Positions 26,086-34,087 of a stretch of 64,000 nt of DNA are shown here, one piece after another. Origin of the DNA: Pseudomonas putida W15Oct28. GTDB taxonomy: Bacteria > Pseudomonadota > Gammaproteobacteria > Pseudomonadales > Pseudomonadaceae. The position numbers were made by a program, and so were the translations under genes. The stretch spans positions 1 through 64,000 of the forward strand of contig NZ_JENB01000029.1 in assembly GCF_000708715.2 (NCBI RefSeq), written 5' to 3'. A model generated the notes under the pieces. The model had not been told where the DNA came from, ran no database searches, and saw nothing but the letters and a program-made list of their open reading frames with translations. The number at the start of each line of letters is the position of its first letter. Position 1 is the first letter of the stretch.

Positions 26086-26118
26086 CGCAGCCCTCCAGCC
26101 GCTAATACCCCGACACAC

Positions 26119-26146
26119 TGTACCCACTACAGCCGTAGTAGGTACA
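26119..26146. promoter_or_regulatory. Imperfect dyad upstream of the response regulator
   Basis: TGTACCCACTAC and GTAGTAGGTACA match at 11 of 12 positions around a 4-base loop, ending 54 bases before the start codon at 26201. The position suits autoregulation by the LuxR-type response regulator or control by another dimeric regulator. Confidence 0.45.
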
Positions 26147-26200
26147 CCCGCCCCTTTCTCGGCAATACTGCAAGCACATCCCCCCGCCAGGAGCCGGCTG

Positions 26201-26971
26201 ATGCGTATTCTGCTGATAGACGACCATGGCATCCTCAGGGCCGGGGTCAAGAGCCTTATCCAGGCCGTGCATCACGACGCCCAGGTGCTGGAAGCTTCCT
26301 GTACCGCAGAGGCCCTGGAACTGGTGCGTAGCCAGGCCTTCGACGTGATCTTCCTGGACCTGTGCATCCCCACCTCGGCCACCAGCAACGACCTTACGCC
26401 CGACAACGGCCTGAGCCTGCTGTCGCTGTTCAAGTCCGGCCGCGAGGCGCCGGCCGACCCCGACCCTGCCAAATGCGTGACGGCGCCTGTGATCGTGATG
26501 TCGGCGGAGTCGGAGCGTCGCTTCGTCGACGAGGTGATGCGCCGCGGTGCTTCTTCCTTCGTGCCCAAGGCCAGTGCCCACGAAGTGATGCTTGAGGCCA
26601 TCAAGCGAGCGCTCAGCGGCGGGGTCTACCTGCCCAGCGAGGCGATTGGCAAAGGTGGCCAAGCACCCTCCTCTTCCTTCCACGAGCAACCCGCGACACC
26701 GCTCGGCCCCAAGGACCTGGGCGTGACACCGCGCGAGTTCGACATTCTGCGCCTGGCGCTGCAAGGCAATGCGCCGTGGAAGATCGCGGCGATTCTGGAG
26801 ATCAACCCGGTCAACGTGCGCCAGTACCTGAGCAAGCTCTACGGCAAGTTCGGGGTCATCGACCTGTACGGCCTGCAAGGCCTGTTCGCCAAGACCGGTC
26901 AGGTGCTGGGGGTGCTGTCTTCACCGGCCTCGCCAGCGTTGGCCAGCCGACCGCGGGACAAGAGCTGCTGA
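26201..26971 (+). CDS. LuxR-type (NarL/FixJ-like) response regulator
   Basis: The ATG at 26201 is preceded by CAGGAGCCGG. The 256-residue protein has an N-terminal receiver domain (MRILLIDDHGILRAGVKSL; acceptor aspartate in VIFLDLCIP; lysine in SFVPKASAHEV) and a C-terminal LuxR helix-turn-helix (GVTPREFDILRLALQG to PVNVRQYLSKLYGKFG). An unusual insert of about 25 residues (TSATSNDLTPDNGL to ADPDPAKCVTA) lengthens the receiver after the acceptor aspartate. The 3' end overlaps the convergent histidine kinase gene by 73 bases. It probably acts with that kinase. Two dyads lie upstream. Similar pairs in pseudomonads regulate alcohol or carbon-source genes, but the target here is not shown. Confidence 0.88.
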   Translation: MRILLIDDHGILRAGVKSLIQAVHHDAQVLEASCTAEALELVRSQAFDVIFLDLCIPTSATSNDLTPDNGLSLLSLFKSGREAPADPDPAKCVTAPVIVMSAESERRFVDEVMRRGASSFVPKASAHEVMLEAIKRALSGGVYLPSEAIGKGGQAPSSSFHEQPATPLGPKDLGVTPREFDILRLALQGNAPWKIAAILEINPVNVRQYLSKLYGKFGVIDLYGLQGLFAKTGQVLGVLSSPASPALASRPRDKSC

Positions 26972-28857
26972 ATGGCAGCCATCAAGGTGGCCGCGCTTTC
27001 ACCTTTACCGACGGCCCGTGACAGGCTGTCGTCATGCAGCGGTTGGCGCAACAGCTCGGCGGTGTAGAGGATCGCTGGCACGTGGGCCCAGTCGTAGAAC
27101 GCCCGCACCTGCTCGATCAGCGCCACGCCGACCAGGCCGTCACCCAGTTTGTAGTCGCAGATGAGCAGGTCCGGGTAGCGATCCGGCGCCCGCGCCAACG
27201 CTTCCTGCAAGGTATCCCGGTCCTCGGCCGTGGCGACGATGGCGCCCTGCAGGCTCAGCGACTTCGACAAACTGTCGAGGATGCGCTTGTCGTCATCGAC
27301 CAGCAGGACATAGGCGCCGGCGATGTCCAGGCATGTGTCATTGACCTGCGGCGCCGGCACACTGGCGCCCGTAGTCAGTGCTTCCCCTTGGAACAAAGGG
27401 CAGTCGACCGAAAAGCGGCTGCCGTACCCAGGGCGGCTGCTGAAGCTCAGCCGATGGCCCGGCAAGCGATCGATGAAGTTCTTCACGATCGACAGCCCCA
27501 ACCCCAAGCCGCGCCGGGTGTCATGGCTGGGGTTGTCGACCTGGAAGAACTCCTCAAAGACCTTGCCCTTGAACGCGTCTGGTATGCCGATGCCGGTATC
27601 GACCACATCGATGCGCACGGTGGTCCTGCCCGCCACGCTGCCGACCACGACGCCGCCCCGCTCGGTGTACTTGACGGCATTCGAGATCAGGTTGCCCAGC
27701 ACACGCTTGAAAATCGCCCGGTCTGAATTGAGCACGGCATCCTGCCGGCGCTGCAGTAACTTCAGGCGCAGGCCTTTGGCTTGCGCCAACGGCTGGTGCA
27801 GCGATTCGAGCTCGGTCATCAGCGCGTTCAGGGAGAACGGCTCGATGGCCGGTTGCGACTCGCCACTGGTAAACACTTCGCGCAGGCCGGTGAACAGGGC
27901 GCTGATTTCCCGCCCGGATACTTCGATATCGTGGAAGACCTCCTGCAGGCGTTCATGCTGGCCCTGCTCAACCATGCGCTCGCCAACGTACGCCAGGGAG
28001 GCAATCGAGGCCAAGGGTTGCATGGTGTCGTGGTAAGCCGCGCGGACGAAGCGTGTGCTGGCTTCGGCCTTTTCGCGGATTTCCACGGCTTTTTTCGCCT
28101 CTTGGTCAAACAACGCCTTCAGCGCATCGTCCGCTTTCAGTTTCTCGCGGCGGACGCGGAAGTTGGCCTGCTCCAGGCTTTCGTTCTTTCTGTTCAACGC
28201 AAGGGATTTAAGGTAGCCCTCCCGCGCAACTTTCTCGGCGCGCACGCTGATGGTCCAGCCCACCAGGGCAAATGCCAGCAAATAAAACATGGCGGGAAAA
28301 AAGTTAGTATCCAAAACACCCGTCGTTATTTCCTGCACACAGAGCAGCAGCACGCAATAGCCGGTACTGAACAACGAATAGCGCGCCAGCAGCGCCAAGG
28401 TGCCGTGCTGAAAGAAGATAACCAGAACAATGCCGACAAAATAGTAATTGTAATTCAACGGCGCCGGGACAATCTGCATCATTGCCACCAGGCAGGTCTG
28501 GGCGAAGCACACCGCAATCATCACGGTTCTGTTCACCCAACGTTCGTTGTCAAAGCGCGAGGTGAATGACACCCAGGCGGCTGCGGCTACTGCCAGGGTG
28601 CCCGCCAGCCGCCACACCAGGATCCAGTAGAAGTCCAGGCGCGAAAGCGCCTGTTCATGACGCATGTAGTGATAATAATCCCAATAGCCAAAACCGGCCC
28701 ATACGGCGATGGCCACAAACATGAACAAGCGTCGCCTGCGAAGGTTTTCTGCAGCCTGGGTTTCGAGAAAACCCTGTTCGTCCTGCGCATTGGCGAAGGG
28801 TTGCGGCAGGCCGAAAAGTTCAACGGCGGCCTCTTTGATTTCCTGCCATCTGGTCAT
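26899..28857 (-). CDS. Hybrid sensor histidine kinase with six-helix membrane domain and C-terminal receiver
   Basis: About 652 residues. Six membrane helices fill the first 200 residues, followed by a coiled-coil-like segment (NRKNESLEQANFRVRREKLK), a HisKA domain with H-box AAYHDTMQPLAS, a HATPase domain with N-box NLISNAVKYTE and G-boxes VVDTGIGIPDAF and GLGLGLSIVKNF, and a receiver domain (YVLLVDDDKRIL; acceptor aspartate in LLICDYKLGDG). The start at ATG 28857 is conservative; GTG at 28866 adds three residues. There is no periplasmic domain, so the membrane helices themselves may sense the signal. It is convergent with the response regulator and overlaps it by 73 bases. Upstream lies an array of GTTG iterons. 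Confidence 0.9.
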   Translation of the reverse strand: MTRWQEIKEAAVELFGLPQPFANAQDEQGFLETQAAENLRRRRLFMFVAIAVWAGFGYWDYYHYMRHEQALSRLDFYWILVWRLAGTLAVAAAAWVSFTSRFDNERWVNRTVMIAVCFAQTCLVAMMQIVPAPLNYNYYFVGIVLVIFFQHGTLALLARYSLFSTGYCVLLLCVQEITTGVLDTNFFPAMFYLLAFALVGWTISVRAEKVAREGYLKSLALNRKNESLEQANFRVRREKLKADDALKALFDQEAKKAVEIREKAEASTRFVRAAYHDTMQPLASIASLAYVGERMVEQGQHERLQEVFHDIEVSGREISALFTGLREVFTSGESQPAIEPFSLNALMTELESLHQPLAQAKGLRLKLLQRRQDAVLNSDRAIFKRVLGNLISNAVKYTERGGVVVGSVAGRTTVRIDVVDTGIGIPDAFKGKVFEEFFQVDNPSHDTRRGLGLGLSIVKNFIDRLPGHRLSFSSRPGYGSRFSVDCPLFQGEALTTGASVPAPQVNDTCLDIAGAYVLLVDDDKRILDSLSKSLSLQGAIVATAEDRDTLQEALARAPDRYPDLLICDYKLGDGLVGVALIEQVRAFYDWAHVPAILYTAELLRQPLHDDSLSRAVGKGESAATLMAAIQQLLSRGRLANAGEAGEDSTPST

Positions 28858-28873
28858 GTTGGCCACTCACGCT

Positions 28874-28940
28874 GTTGATACTACAGCTGTTGCACCACAA
28901 CTGTTGCACCACCCAAGTTGCACTACCGCCGTTGTATTTT
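28874..28940. promoter_or_regulatory. Array of five GTTG iterons
   Basis: GTTG recurs at 28874, 28889, 28903, 28917 and 28931, a spacing of 15, 14, 14 and 14 bases. The middle three read GTTGCACCAC, GTTGCACCAC and GTTGCACTAC; the outer two are degenerate. The array begins about 8-17 bases upstream of the kinase start codon. It looks like a set of direct-repeat binding sites in the divergent promoter region. Confidence 0.5.
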
Positions 28941-29011
28941 CCGAACATTGCTTCGGTGAGAAGCTGAACCCATCGAAACACTTCAACTTCGAAACAACGG
29001 GAGCAGGCATC

Positions 29012-29104
29012 ATGAACACCAACGCTGAAAGTAAAGCACCTGCTGGCAAACCCGCCATCGAAGCCGGCATTCGCGCAACCTGGTGTGCTGCGCGCTGCCG
29101 CTGA
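29012..29104 (+). CDS. Possible 30-codon ORF
   Basis: An ATG at 29012 follows CGGGAGCAGGCATC, a fair ribosome-binding site. The frame encodes MNTNAESKAPAGKPAIEAGI followed by ten more residues, then TGA. No family is recognised. It could be a small gene upstream of the exported protein, a leader, or the remnant of a frameshifted gene. Confidence 0.25.
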   Translation: MNTNAESKAPAGKPAIEAGIRATWCAARCR

Positions 29105-29208
29105 AACCGAACTGGCATGGCCCACTGCGCCCAAGTGGCCAGACCGTTGCCCAGGCAAGCGGGCGATAAACCTACGCAGGCACGCCTGCAAGGAAACCGA
29201 GGTGCATC

Positions 29209-29442
29209 ATGAAACTGATAAAAACCATCGCGATTGGCAGTGTGCTGTTTGGCCTGGCCGGCGCCGTGCATGCGGAAGACGGCTCCCAGCGGGCTGAACA
29301 GTTCAAGCAGAACTTCCTGGCCGAGCAGGCGCGCCTGTGGGGCAATGACGCAGCCGAGCAGAAACAGCAGATCGCCCAGGTGCAAGCTAAACAACAGCAG
29401 CAAGAGGGCCACGCACAAACGGCGGTAAGCAAGGACTTCTAA
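29209..29442 (+). CDS. Small exported glutamine-rich protein of unknown function
   Basis: A 77-residue protein with a clear Sec signal peptide (MKLIKTIAIGSVLFGLAGAV, cleavage after HA at about 22). The mature 55 residues are hydrophilic and helical-looking, with RAEQFKQNFLAEQARLW and QQIAQVQAKQQQQ. GAGGTG is placed correctly before the ATG. It resembles no family I can name. A strong intrinsic terminator follows at 29457-29492, which supports it being a real, separately transcribed gene. It should be periplasmic. The divergent kinase gene upstream suggests a possible regulatory link. Confidence 0.7.
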   Translation: MKLIKTIAIGSVLFGLAGAVHAEDGSQRAEQFKQNFLAEQARLWGNDAAEQKQQIAQVQAKQQQQEGHAQTAVSKDF

Positions 29443-29456
29443 TAGTAAAAACCACC

Positions 29457-29492
29457 CACGAAAAAGCCAGGCTGATGCCTGGCTTTTTCGTG
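29457..29492 (+). terminator. Intrinsic terminator
   Basis: A perfect 16-bp inverted repeat (CACGAAAAAGCCAGGC with its complement) around a TGAT loop. The right arm contains TTTTT after the GC-rich stem, so it works as a factor-independent terminator, probably in both directions since the left arm carries AAAAA. Confidence 0.9.
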
Positions 29493-29562
29493 CTGTCGGG
29501 CCGGGGGGGCGACTCGGAGGTTGCTCTATAGAACAACACATAGCTATCTGACCAAGCAGCGC

Positions 29563-29653
29563 CCCTGTGGGAGCGGGCGCGCCCGCGAACACCGGCGCAG
29601 CCGGTGCCATGCAGCGCGTCGTATTCTTCGCGGGCACGCCCGCTCCCACAGGG
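29563..29653. repeat. REP inverted pair
   Basis: CCCTGTGGGAGCGGGCGCGC begins the left arm, and GCCCGCTCCCACAGGG ends the right arm. The spacer includes CACCGGCGCAGCCGGTG. Same family as 24608-24692, in the gap before the convergent dapA-like gene. Confidence 0.9.
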
Positions 29654-29720
29654 TAACGCGACGCTTGCCGAAACCTTGCTCTCTGCGGGACATCGCAGCC
29701 CCATCGTGCTGGATGATCTC

Positions 29721-30590
29721 CTACAGGGCACCGGGTAGCGCCAGCACCGCCAGCAGTTTGTCTCTGGTGGGTTGAGTGCAAGCCTGCATCGGCTCGCGCA
29801 GCTCGTCGCTCATCAACCCCTGCAACTGCAATGCGGCCTTGACCACGGCCGGGTTGGGCTCGGCGAAGGCCATTTTGATCCACGGCAGCAACTGGTAGAA
29901 CGTGGTACGCGCAGCCGCCCAGTCGCCGCTATCGACCTGCCGCAGCATGCGCACGTAACGCTCGGCATGCACATGCGCCGAAGCCGAAATGGCCCCTGCA
30001 CCGCCCAGGCACAGGTTGTTGAATATCTGCAGGTCTTCACCGGCCAGCACCTGGGCGTGGCCGTCCTGGATCAGGGCCATGGTGGTTTCGCTGTCGCCAC
30101 CGCAGTCCTTGACTGCCGCGATGCGCGGGTGGCGCACAATCCGGCGCAAGGTTTCGCGCTCGATGCGCACGCCGGTGCGGTATGGGATGTCGTACACGAT
30201 CACTGGCACGCTGGCGGCATCGGCTACGGTGTTGAAAAAGGCTTCGATGCCGGCCTGCGATGGGCGGATGTAGCAAGGCGCCGGCACCAGAAGCCCACCA
30301 ATGTCCCGCTTCTGGATTTCAGCCTGGAACGCCAACAGTTCGCGCAGGTTGTAACCCGACAGGCCCATCACCACCTGGCCTGGCGCCACCCAGGCCAGCA
30401 CGGCATCCAGCACGGCCAGTTGCTCGGCCTTGGACAGTGCTGCCGCCTCACCCGTGGTACCGCACACCACAAAACCGGCCACGCCGTCTTCGAGCAGCTT
30501 CTTCACCAGCTTTTCCAGGGCGGCGAAGTCGACTTCATTGGCGCGCATGGGTGTGACGAGGGCGATCCAGATACCACGGAAATTCGACAT
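29721..30590 (-). CDS. dapA: 4-hydroxy-tetrahydrodipicolinate synthase family protein
   Basis: The 289-residue TIM-barrel aldolase carries every catalytic residue of DapA at the E. coli numbering: T45 and T46 in VVCGTTGEAA, Y133 in IVYDIPYRTG, R138 and the Schiff-base K161 in AAVKDCGGD. DapA condenses pyruvate with aspartate semialdehyde in lysine and diaminopimelate synthesis. Pseudomonads carry several dapA paralogues, and this one is not next to other lysine genes, so it may be a spare copy or act on another aldehyde. It is monocistronic. A strong dyad lies at 30672-30700, 82 bases upstream. Confidence 0.85.
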   Translation of the reverse strand: MSNFRGIWIALVTPMRANEVDFAALEKLVKKLLEDGVAGFVVCGTTGEAAALSKAEQLAVLDAVLAWVAPGQVVMGLSGYNLRELLAFQAEIQKRDIGGLLVPAPCYIRPSQAGIEAFFNTVADAASVPVIVYDIPYRTGVRIERETLRRIVRHPRIAAVKDCGGDSETTMALIQDGHAQVLAGEDLQIFNNLCLGGAGAISASAHVHAERYVRMLRQVDSGDWAAARTTFYQLLPWIKMAFAEPNPAVVKAALQLQGLMSDELREPMQACTQPTRDKLLAVLALPGAL

Positions 30591-31044
30591 GCAAAAACTC
30601 CTGATGTTGACCGAAAGTCAGCGTCAGCGGGTGAAGAGTCGAAGTGGTCTGGCAGGGATACCTGGCGCCTTCTGTCTCGTCAGCCCATCTGACGAGACAG
30701 CGCGCCTCGGTCAGATGAGCGGCTGTTTCTTGGATTTCTTGGCAACGGCAACGCACGCGCCTGCCTGGGCAATGAAGCCCGAAGCGGTAATGGCGTGGTT
30801 GGATGTGGACATCATGAAAAAGCCCGTTGCGTAGGTATGGCTGGATAATGGTGCGGCGGCGTGCCCAGTGTCAACCTTCTGTAGCGCAGGGGGCGTGTAA
30901 CCACGGCGATTGCTATCAACGCCACTCGCTGTAGGGTTCGAGCGGCGTAAGCGCCGCTGCCCAAAGGGTGCGTTCTTACAGGCGAATGTCTCGATGTGCG
31001 GTAAGGTTACCTGTCAGGCCGATGCTGATTTTCCGGAGACACGC
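30591..31044. other. Intergenic stretch, 454 bases
   Basis: It separates the divergent dapA and ABC-exporter genes. It contains a dyad at 30672-30700 and a hairpin AGCGGCG-TAAG-CGCCGCT at 30941-30958. Frames of 60-80 codons on both strands around 30590-30830 lack family likeness or a good ribosome-binding site. Confidence 0.5.
30672..30700. promoter_or_regulatory. Perfect 12-bp dyad upstream of dapA
   Basis: CTGTCTCGTCAG and CTGACGAGACAG are perfect inverted repeats around CCCAT. No T-run follows, so it is more likely an operator or 5' mRNA hairpin of dapA than a terminator. Confidence 0.45.
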
Positions 31045-32901
31045 ATGCTTCGCATTTTTGAACGCTGGTTAGACCCCTTCCCCCCTGACGAAGTACCGCC
31101 GCCACCGGTTGGCCTGCTGCGCTTCATGTGGGCCTGCACCCGGGGTGCTCGCGGCTACATTCTTGCCCTGGCACTGCTCAGTGCCGGGGTGTCGATTTAC
31201 GAAGCCTGGCTGTTTGCCTTCCTCGGCCAGGTGGTCGACCTGCTCTCGGCCTGGCAGGCCGGTGGCGCCGCTGCCAGCACACAGGAAAGCCACGTACTGT
31301 GGGGGATAGGCATCGTCCTGGTTACCAGCATCGGGCTGGTGGCGCTGCGCACCCTGGTGCAGCACCAGGTGCTGGCCATCAACTTGCCGCTGCGTCTGCG
31401 CTGGGACTTCCATCGCCTGATGCTGCGCCAGAGCCTGTCGTTCTTCTCCGACGAGTTCTCTGGCCGGGTTACGACCAAGGTCATGCAGACAGCGCTGGCA
31501 GTGCGCGAGGTCTTGTTCACGCTCATCGAAATCCTGCCTGGCATCGGCGTGTACTTCATTGCAATCATCGCCCTGGCCGGTGGCTTTGCCCTGAAACTGA
31601 TGCTGCCGTTCATTGCGTGGCTCGTGCTGTTCGGGCTGGCCATGCTGTATTTCGTGCCGCGCCTGGGCAAGGTCGGGCAAGAACAGGCCAACGCACGCTC
31701 GTCGATGACCGGGCGGATTTCCGACGCCTACACCAACATCACCACGGTGAAGCTGTTCTCGCACTCAAAACGCGAAGCGCATTTCGCCCGTGCGGCCATG
31801 GAGGATTTCAAGCAGACCGGCTTTCGCCAGATGCGCCTGGTCAGCCAGTTCGAGATCGTCAACCAGGCGCTGGTGGTGGGTTTGATCTTTGGCGCCGGCG
31901 GCTACGCGCTTTGGCTGTGGCACCAGGGCCAGGTCGGCACCGGGGCGGTCGCGGCCATTACCGCCATGGCCCTGCGCATCAACGGTATGTCGCACTGGAT
32001 CATGTGGCAAATGACTTCGCTGTTCGAGAACATCGGCACCGTGCAGGACGGCATGGCCACCCTCACCCGCGGCCCCAAGGTACAGGATGCGCCGGGTGCC
32101 ACTGAGCTGGTAACCCGTGGCGGCGCGGTAAGCTTCGACAAGGTCAGCTTCAACTACAACGGCGAGCGCCAGGTGCTCAACGACCTGAGCCTGCATATTC
32201 GCCCAGGCGAAAAGGTCGGGCTGGTTGGTCGTTCCGGCGCCGGCAAGTCCACCTTGATTAACCTGCTACTGCGCTTCTACGACGTGGACAGCGGCGAAAT
32301 CCGCATCGATGGGCAGAACGTCGCCAAGGTCACGCAAGACAGCCTGCGCAGCGCCATCGGCATGGTCACCCAGGATACCTCGCTGTTGCACCGCTCGATT
32401 CGTGACAACATCGCCTATGGGCGCCCAGACGCAACCGACGCACAAATCCGCGCCGCTGCTGCCAATGCCCAGGCCGATGGTTTCATCAGCCAGCTCAGCG
32501 ACCGCCAGGGCCACAACGGTTACGACACTTTGGTGGGCGAGCGCGGTATCAAGCTGTCCGGTGGCCAGCGCCAGCGCATCGCCATTGCCCGGGTAATGCT
32601 GAAGAACGCACCGATCCTGCTGCTGGACGAAGCCACCAGTGCGCTGGACTCGGAAGTGGAAGTGGCGATACAGGAAAGCCTGGACGAAATGATGCAGGGC
32701 AAGACCGTCATCGCCATCGCCCACCGGCTGTCGACGATTGCCGCCATGGACCGGCTGATCGTGATGGATGAAGGGCGCATCATCGAGCAAGGTACCCACG
32801 CCGAGCTGCTGGCGAAGAACGGTACCTATGCCCGGCTGTGGCAGCACCAGAGTGGTGGGTTTCTGGGTGAAGACCAGGGCGTGGCCGAGGCGGTTGAATA
32901 A
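31045..32901 (+). CDS. ABC exporter, fused permease and ATPase
   Basis: The ATG at 31045 has CCGGAG eight bases upstream and gives 618 residues. The N-terminal half has about six membrane helices (first at residues 36-56) and the C-terminal half is an ABC ATPase: Walker A GRSGAGKSTL, Q-loop MVTQDTSLLHRSI, signature LSGGQRQRIAIARVM, Walker B ILLLDEATSALDS and H-loop IAIAHRLSTI. This is the type IV exporter (MsbA/multidrug) arrangement, working as a homodimer. No partner half-transporter or substrate gene is adjacent, so the cargo is unknown; lipids, drugs or peptides are all possible. Two copies of a REP-type sequence follow it. Confidence 0.88.
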   Translation: MLRIFERWLDPFPPDEVPPPPVGLLRFMWACTRGARGYILALALLSAGVSIYEAWLFAFLGQVVDLLSAWQAGGAAASTQESHVLWGIGIVLVTSIGLVALRTLVQHQVLAINLPLRLRWDFHRLMLRQSLSFFSDEFSGRVTTKVMQTALAVREVLFTLIEILPGIGVYFIAIIALAGGFALKLMLPFIAWLVLFGLAMLYFVPRLGKVGQEQANARSSMTGRISDAYTNITTVKLFSHSKREAHFARAAMEDFKQTGFRQMRLVSQFEIVNQALVVGLIFGAGGYALWLWHQGQVGTGAVAAITAMALRINGMSHWIMWQMTSLFENIGTVQDGMATLTRGPKVQDAPGATELVTRGGAVSFDKVSFNYNGERQVLNDLSLHIRPGEKVGLVGRSGAGKSTLINLLLRFYDVDSGEIRIDGQNVAKVTQDSLRSAIGMVTQDTSLLHRSIRDNIAYGRPDATDAQIRAAAANAQADGFISQLSDRQGHNGYDTLVGERGIKLSGGQRQRIAIARVMLKNAPILLLDEATSALDSEVEVAIQESLDEMMQGKTVIAIAHRLSTIAAMDRLIVMDEGRIIEQGTHAELLAKNGTYARLWQHQSGGFLGEDQGVAEAVE

Positions 32902-32944
32902 GCTCACCTGAAGCTGACGCGGACATTGTGCAAGCAGGCGACGC

Positions 32945-33012
32945 GGTGGATGGCACCGGCTTCGCCCGTGTTCGCGGCGGTTCGACGCCTCGACACGCCC
33001 GCTCCCACAGTG
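32945..33012. repeat. Half REP element, direct duplicate
   Basis: This 68-bp stretch is repeated at 33126-33193 with one mismatch. It ends in CGCCCGCTCCCACAGTG, the right arm of a REP, but has no left arm beside it. Confidence 0.8.
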
Positions 33013-33090
33013 ATCGCGTGAACTTTCAAAGTGTGAGCAAAGACAGTTGGTCCCACAGGTACTGCATAAGCCTGAAGCCTGCGCGGTCCC

Positions 33091-33190
33091 TGTGGGAGCG
33101 GGCATGCCCGCGAAGAACCCAGCGTGGTGGATGGCACCGGCTTCGCCGGTGTTCGCGGCGGTTCGACGCCTCGACACGCCCGCTCCCACA
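33091..33190. repeat. REP inverted pair
   Basis: The left arm TGTGGGAGCGGGCATGCCCG is matched by the right arm CGCCCGCTCCCACA. The right half is the second copy of the 68-bp direct repeat. Confidence 0.8.
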
Positions 33191-33240
33191 GTGGTCGCGC
33201 CAGCACCCACAGAAAATCGCGCACACCTGAACCTGATACT

Positions 33241-34068
33241 TCAACCAAACACGTGCGAAGGCCGGCGCAGCACCGGGTCGAACGGGTTGACCCGTTCGCC
33301 GATCGCCGCCGCCTCGCGCTTGAGCAATGCCACCACGGTCGGCATGCGGTTGGGGCCCAGGCGGTCGCTGATGGTCGCCACGCTCAACGCTGCCACCGCA
33401 TGGCCGTTGCGGTCGAGAATCGGCACTGCCAGGCCGGCCATGCCGTCGAGCACTCCGGTGTTGCGCCCGGCGTAGCCGAGGCTGCGCACGTTGTCGATTT
33501 CGGCGCGCAGCAACACTTCGTCATAATGGTGAAAGTCCTTCAACCGCGGCAGGTTGTAGCGGATCACCTCGTCACGCTCCTCCTCGGGCAAAAAGGCCAG
33601 GATCGCCAGGCTGCCCTGCCCCACGCCCAACGCCACGCGGCCGCCGATGTCGCCGGTAAAGGTACGGATCGGGTACGGCCCTTCGCTGCGGTCCAGGCAC
33701 ACGGCATCAAACCCCGAGCGCGCCAGCAAAAACAGCGAATCGCCCAGCGAAGCCGACAACCGCAGCAGGCTGGGGCGCACCACATCGCGCAGGTTGCCAG
33801 CCTGCCCGGCCTTGGCCGCCAGGGCAAAGAAATCCAGGCTCAGGCGATAACGCTTGGTGGTGGCGCACTGGTCGACCATGCCCTCCTCGATCAGGCTACG
33901 CAACAGCCGATGGGTGGTGGGCTGCGCCAAGCCAACCCGCAGCGCCAGCTGGCTGACCTTCTCGCCCTCGCCCCCGCAATCACCCAGCGCGCGCAGCACG
34001 GCGAACAGCCGCGAAACTGCGCTTACGCCAACTTCCTTGGCTTGTTCATTTCGTTTATCGGAATCCAT
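33241..34068 (-). CDS. IclR-family regulator of the importer/oxidase operon
   Basis: A 275-residue IclR protein: N-terminal winged helix (VSAVSRLFAVLRALGD, then RVGLAQPTTHRLLRSLIEEG) and a C-terminal effector domain with GDIGGRVALGVGQGSLAIL, EIDNVRSLGYAGRN and the C-terminal GLAVPILDRNGHAVAALSVA. It is divergent from the seven-gene ABC/oxidase operon starting at 34318, with 249 bases between them. A pair of inverted near-identical 15-bp sites (34088-34136) in that region is the obvious operator candidate. IclR proteins usually repress until a catabolic substrate binds, so the operon is probably substrate-induced. Confidence 0.88.
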   Translation of the reverse strand: MDSDKRNEQAKEVGVSAVSRLFAVLRALGDCGGEGEKVSQLALRVGLAQPTTHRLLRSLIEEGMVDQCATTKRYRLSLDFFALAAKAGQAGNLRDVVRPSLLRLSASLGDSLFLLARSGFDAVCLDRSEGPYPIRTFTGDIGGRVALGVGQGSLAILAFLPEEERDEVIRYNLPRLKDFHHYDEVLLRAEIDNVRSLGYAGRNTGVLDGMAGLAVPILDRNGHAVAALSVATISDRLGPNRMPTVVALLKREAAAIGERVNPFDPVLRRPSHVFG

Positions 34069-34087
34069 TTTTCGTTAAACCCATAGA

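Larger units (their letters stand above)
28858..29208. other. 351-base region between divergent kinase and small exported protein
   Basis: It holds the GTTG iterons (28874-28940) near the kinase start and a possible 30-codon ORF (29012-29104). Longer frames on either strand here have no family likeness. Confidence 0.5.
32902..33240. other. Intergenic stretch, 339 bases, with REP repeats
   Basis: Between the ABC exporter and the convergent IclR gene. It consists largely of one complete REP pair and a second, near-identical right half (see 32945-33012 and 33091-33190). No gene is seen. Confidence 0.65.

Noticed and set aside
28874..28940. CRISPR array
   Set aside because: The repeat unit is only about 10 bases with 4-5 variable bases; far too short for repeat-spacer structure, so treated as iterons.
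28867..29883. 338-codon minus-strand frame
   Set aside because: It crosses the small exported protein gene, its terminator, a REP element and the end of dapA; the translation is low-complexity and without a domain.
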